Source: Deltaproteobacteria bacterium (GTDB lineage Bacteria > Desulfobacterota > Binatia > DP-6). Taken from it: a DNA stretch of 9,595 nt. Positions 9,209 to 9,595 of the stretch are shown one piece after another. Numbering within the stretch: the stretch's first letter is position 1; each line of letters starts with the position of its first letter. The position numbers and the translations under genes were made by a program. The notes below the pieces were generated by a model that saw only the letters and a list, made by a program, of their open reading frames with translations, ran no database searches and had not been told where the DNA came from. Location of the stretch: the NCBI GenBank assembly GCA_005879205.1, contig VBLD01000065.1, positions 464 to 10,058 of the forward strand, in the 5' to 3' direction.

Positions 9209-9595
9209 ATGCCCCACCGGGTCTACATCGGCATCGGCTCGAACCTGGGCGACCGCAAGGCGAACACGCACGAGGCCGTCGACCGCGTGTCGAAGCTTCC
9301 CGGCACGCGCCTGGTCCGCGCCTCGTCGCTCTACGAGAGCGAGCCCCTCGGGGACGCCAAGACGTGGTTCGTCAACAGCGTGATCGAGATCGAGACCGAG
9401 CTCGGCGCCGAGGAGCTCTTGAAGAAGCTGAAGGCGATCGAGAAGGCGATGGGGCGCAAGCGGGTGACGGGCAAGCGCTGGGGCTCCCGCATCATCGACC
9501 TCGACATTCTCTTCTGCGACCACGACATCGTTGAGAAGCGCTCCCTCAAGATCCCGCACCCGGAGATGCACAAGCGTCGCTTCGTCCTGCTGCCG
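9209..9595 (+). CDS. folK: 2-amino-4-hydroxy-6-hydroxymethyldihydropteridine pyrophosphokinase (HPPK), 5' part
   Basis: The enzyme transfers pyrophosphate from ATP to 6-hydroxymethyl-dihydropterin, the step before dihydropteroate synthase in folate synthesis. The 129 residues present cover most of a protein that is usually about 160 residues; the gene runs off the window edge. Visible motifs: YIGIGSNLGDR (6-16), SSLYESEPLG (39-48), WFVNSVIEIET, and the signature KRWGSRIIDLDIL (89-101), whose Asp97 and Asp99 bind Mg2+, then IPHPEMHKRRFVLLP. The ATG at 9209 is 27 bases after the dapL stop, with only a weak GAGAG as ribosome binding site. Its reading frame matches dapL, separated by the dapL TAG. 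Codon use is unusually rich in AAG lysine towards the end of the window. Confidence 0.95.
   Translation, partial: MPHRVYIGIGSNLGDRKANTHEAVDRVSKLPGTRLVRASSLYESEPLGDAKTWFVNSVIEIETELGAEELLKKLKAIEKAMGRKRVTGKRWGSRIIDLDILFCDHDIVEKRSLKIPHPEMHKRRFVLLP

Overview
The window is high-GC, densely packed bacterial DNA holding a housekeeping amino-acid biosynthesis cluster. Gene content and order (argG, argH, small lipoprotein, lysA, dapF, dapA, dapB, dapL, folK) recall the arginine-lysine clusters of Geobacter-like and other former 'Deltaproteobacteria' and neighbouring high-GC Gram-negative phyla (Myxococcota, Methylomirabilota/Rokubacteria, Binatota). That placement is from memory of gene order and protein style, not from a search. 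The lipoprotein, if it is an LptM-type protein as suspected, would imply an outer membrane.

Layout. Bases 1-122 are non-coding, with a T10 tract. One gene lies on the minus strand (123-1034): a membrane protein with two hydrophobic hairpins, each followed by a PH-like beta domain. A 98-bp divergent region (1035-1132) separates it from the plus-strand operon that fills the rest of the window. The argG end of this region can fold into a strong hairpin that buries the argG ribosome binding site. The operon then runs argG (1133-2347), argH (2344-3744), an FN3-type lipoprotein (3741-4178), lysA (4175-5431), dapF (5435-6274), dapA (6276-7148), dapB (7141-7950), dapL (8018-9181) and the 5' part of folK (9209 to the window edge). 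From argG to dapB neighbouring genes overlap by 4 or 8 bases or are 1-3 bases apart, so translational coupling is likely. The two larger gaps flank dapL (67 and 27 bases).

How the genes work together. ArgG and ArgH are the last two steps of arginine synthesis (citrulline + aspartate to argininosuccinate, then to arginine + fumarate). DapA, DapB, DapL, DapF and LysA take aspartate semialdehyde and pyruvate through tetrahydrodipicolinate, LL-DAP and meso-DAP to lysine by the aminotransferase shortcut, with no succinylase or acetylase steps. meso-DAP also feeds peptidoglycan. FolK is a folate-pathway enzyme at the tail of the operon. Both amino-acid branches draw on aspartate-derived substrates.

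No new defence, mobile or secretion system is visible; the core genes are ordinary. The points that deserve a second look are: dapL, whose conserved N-terminus can only be reached from an ATT start codon; the hairpin over the argG ribosome binding site; the FN3 lipoprotein embedded between argH and lysA; and the duplicated TM-hairpin/PH-like protein. No tRNA, rRNA, CRISPR array, insertion sequence or prophage gene was seen.
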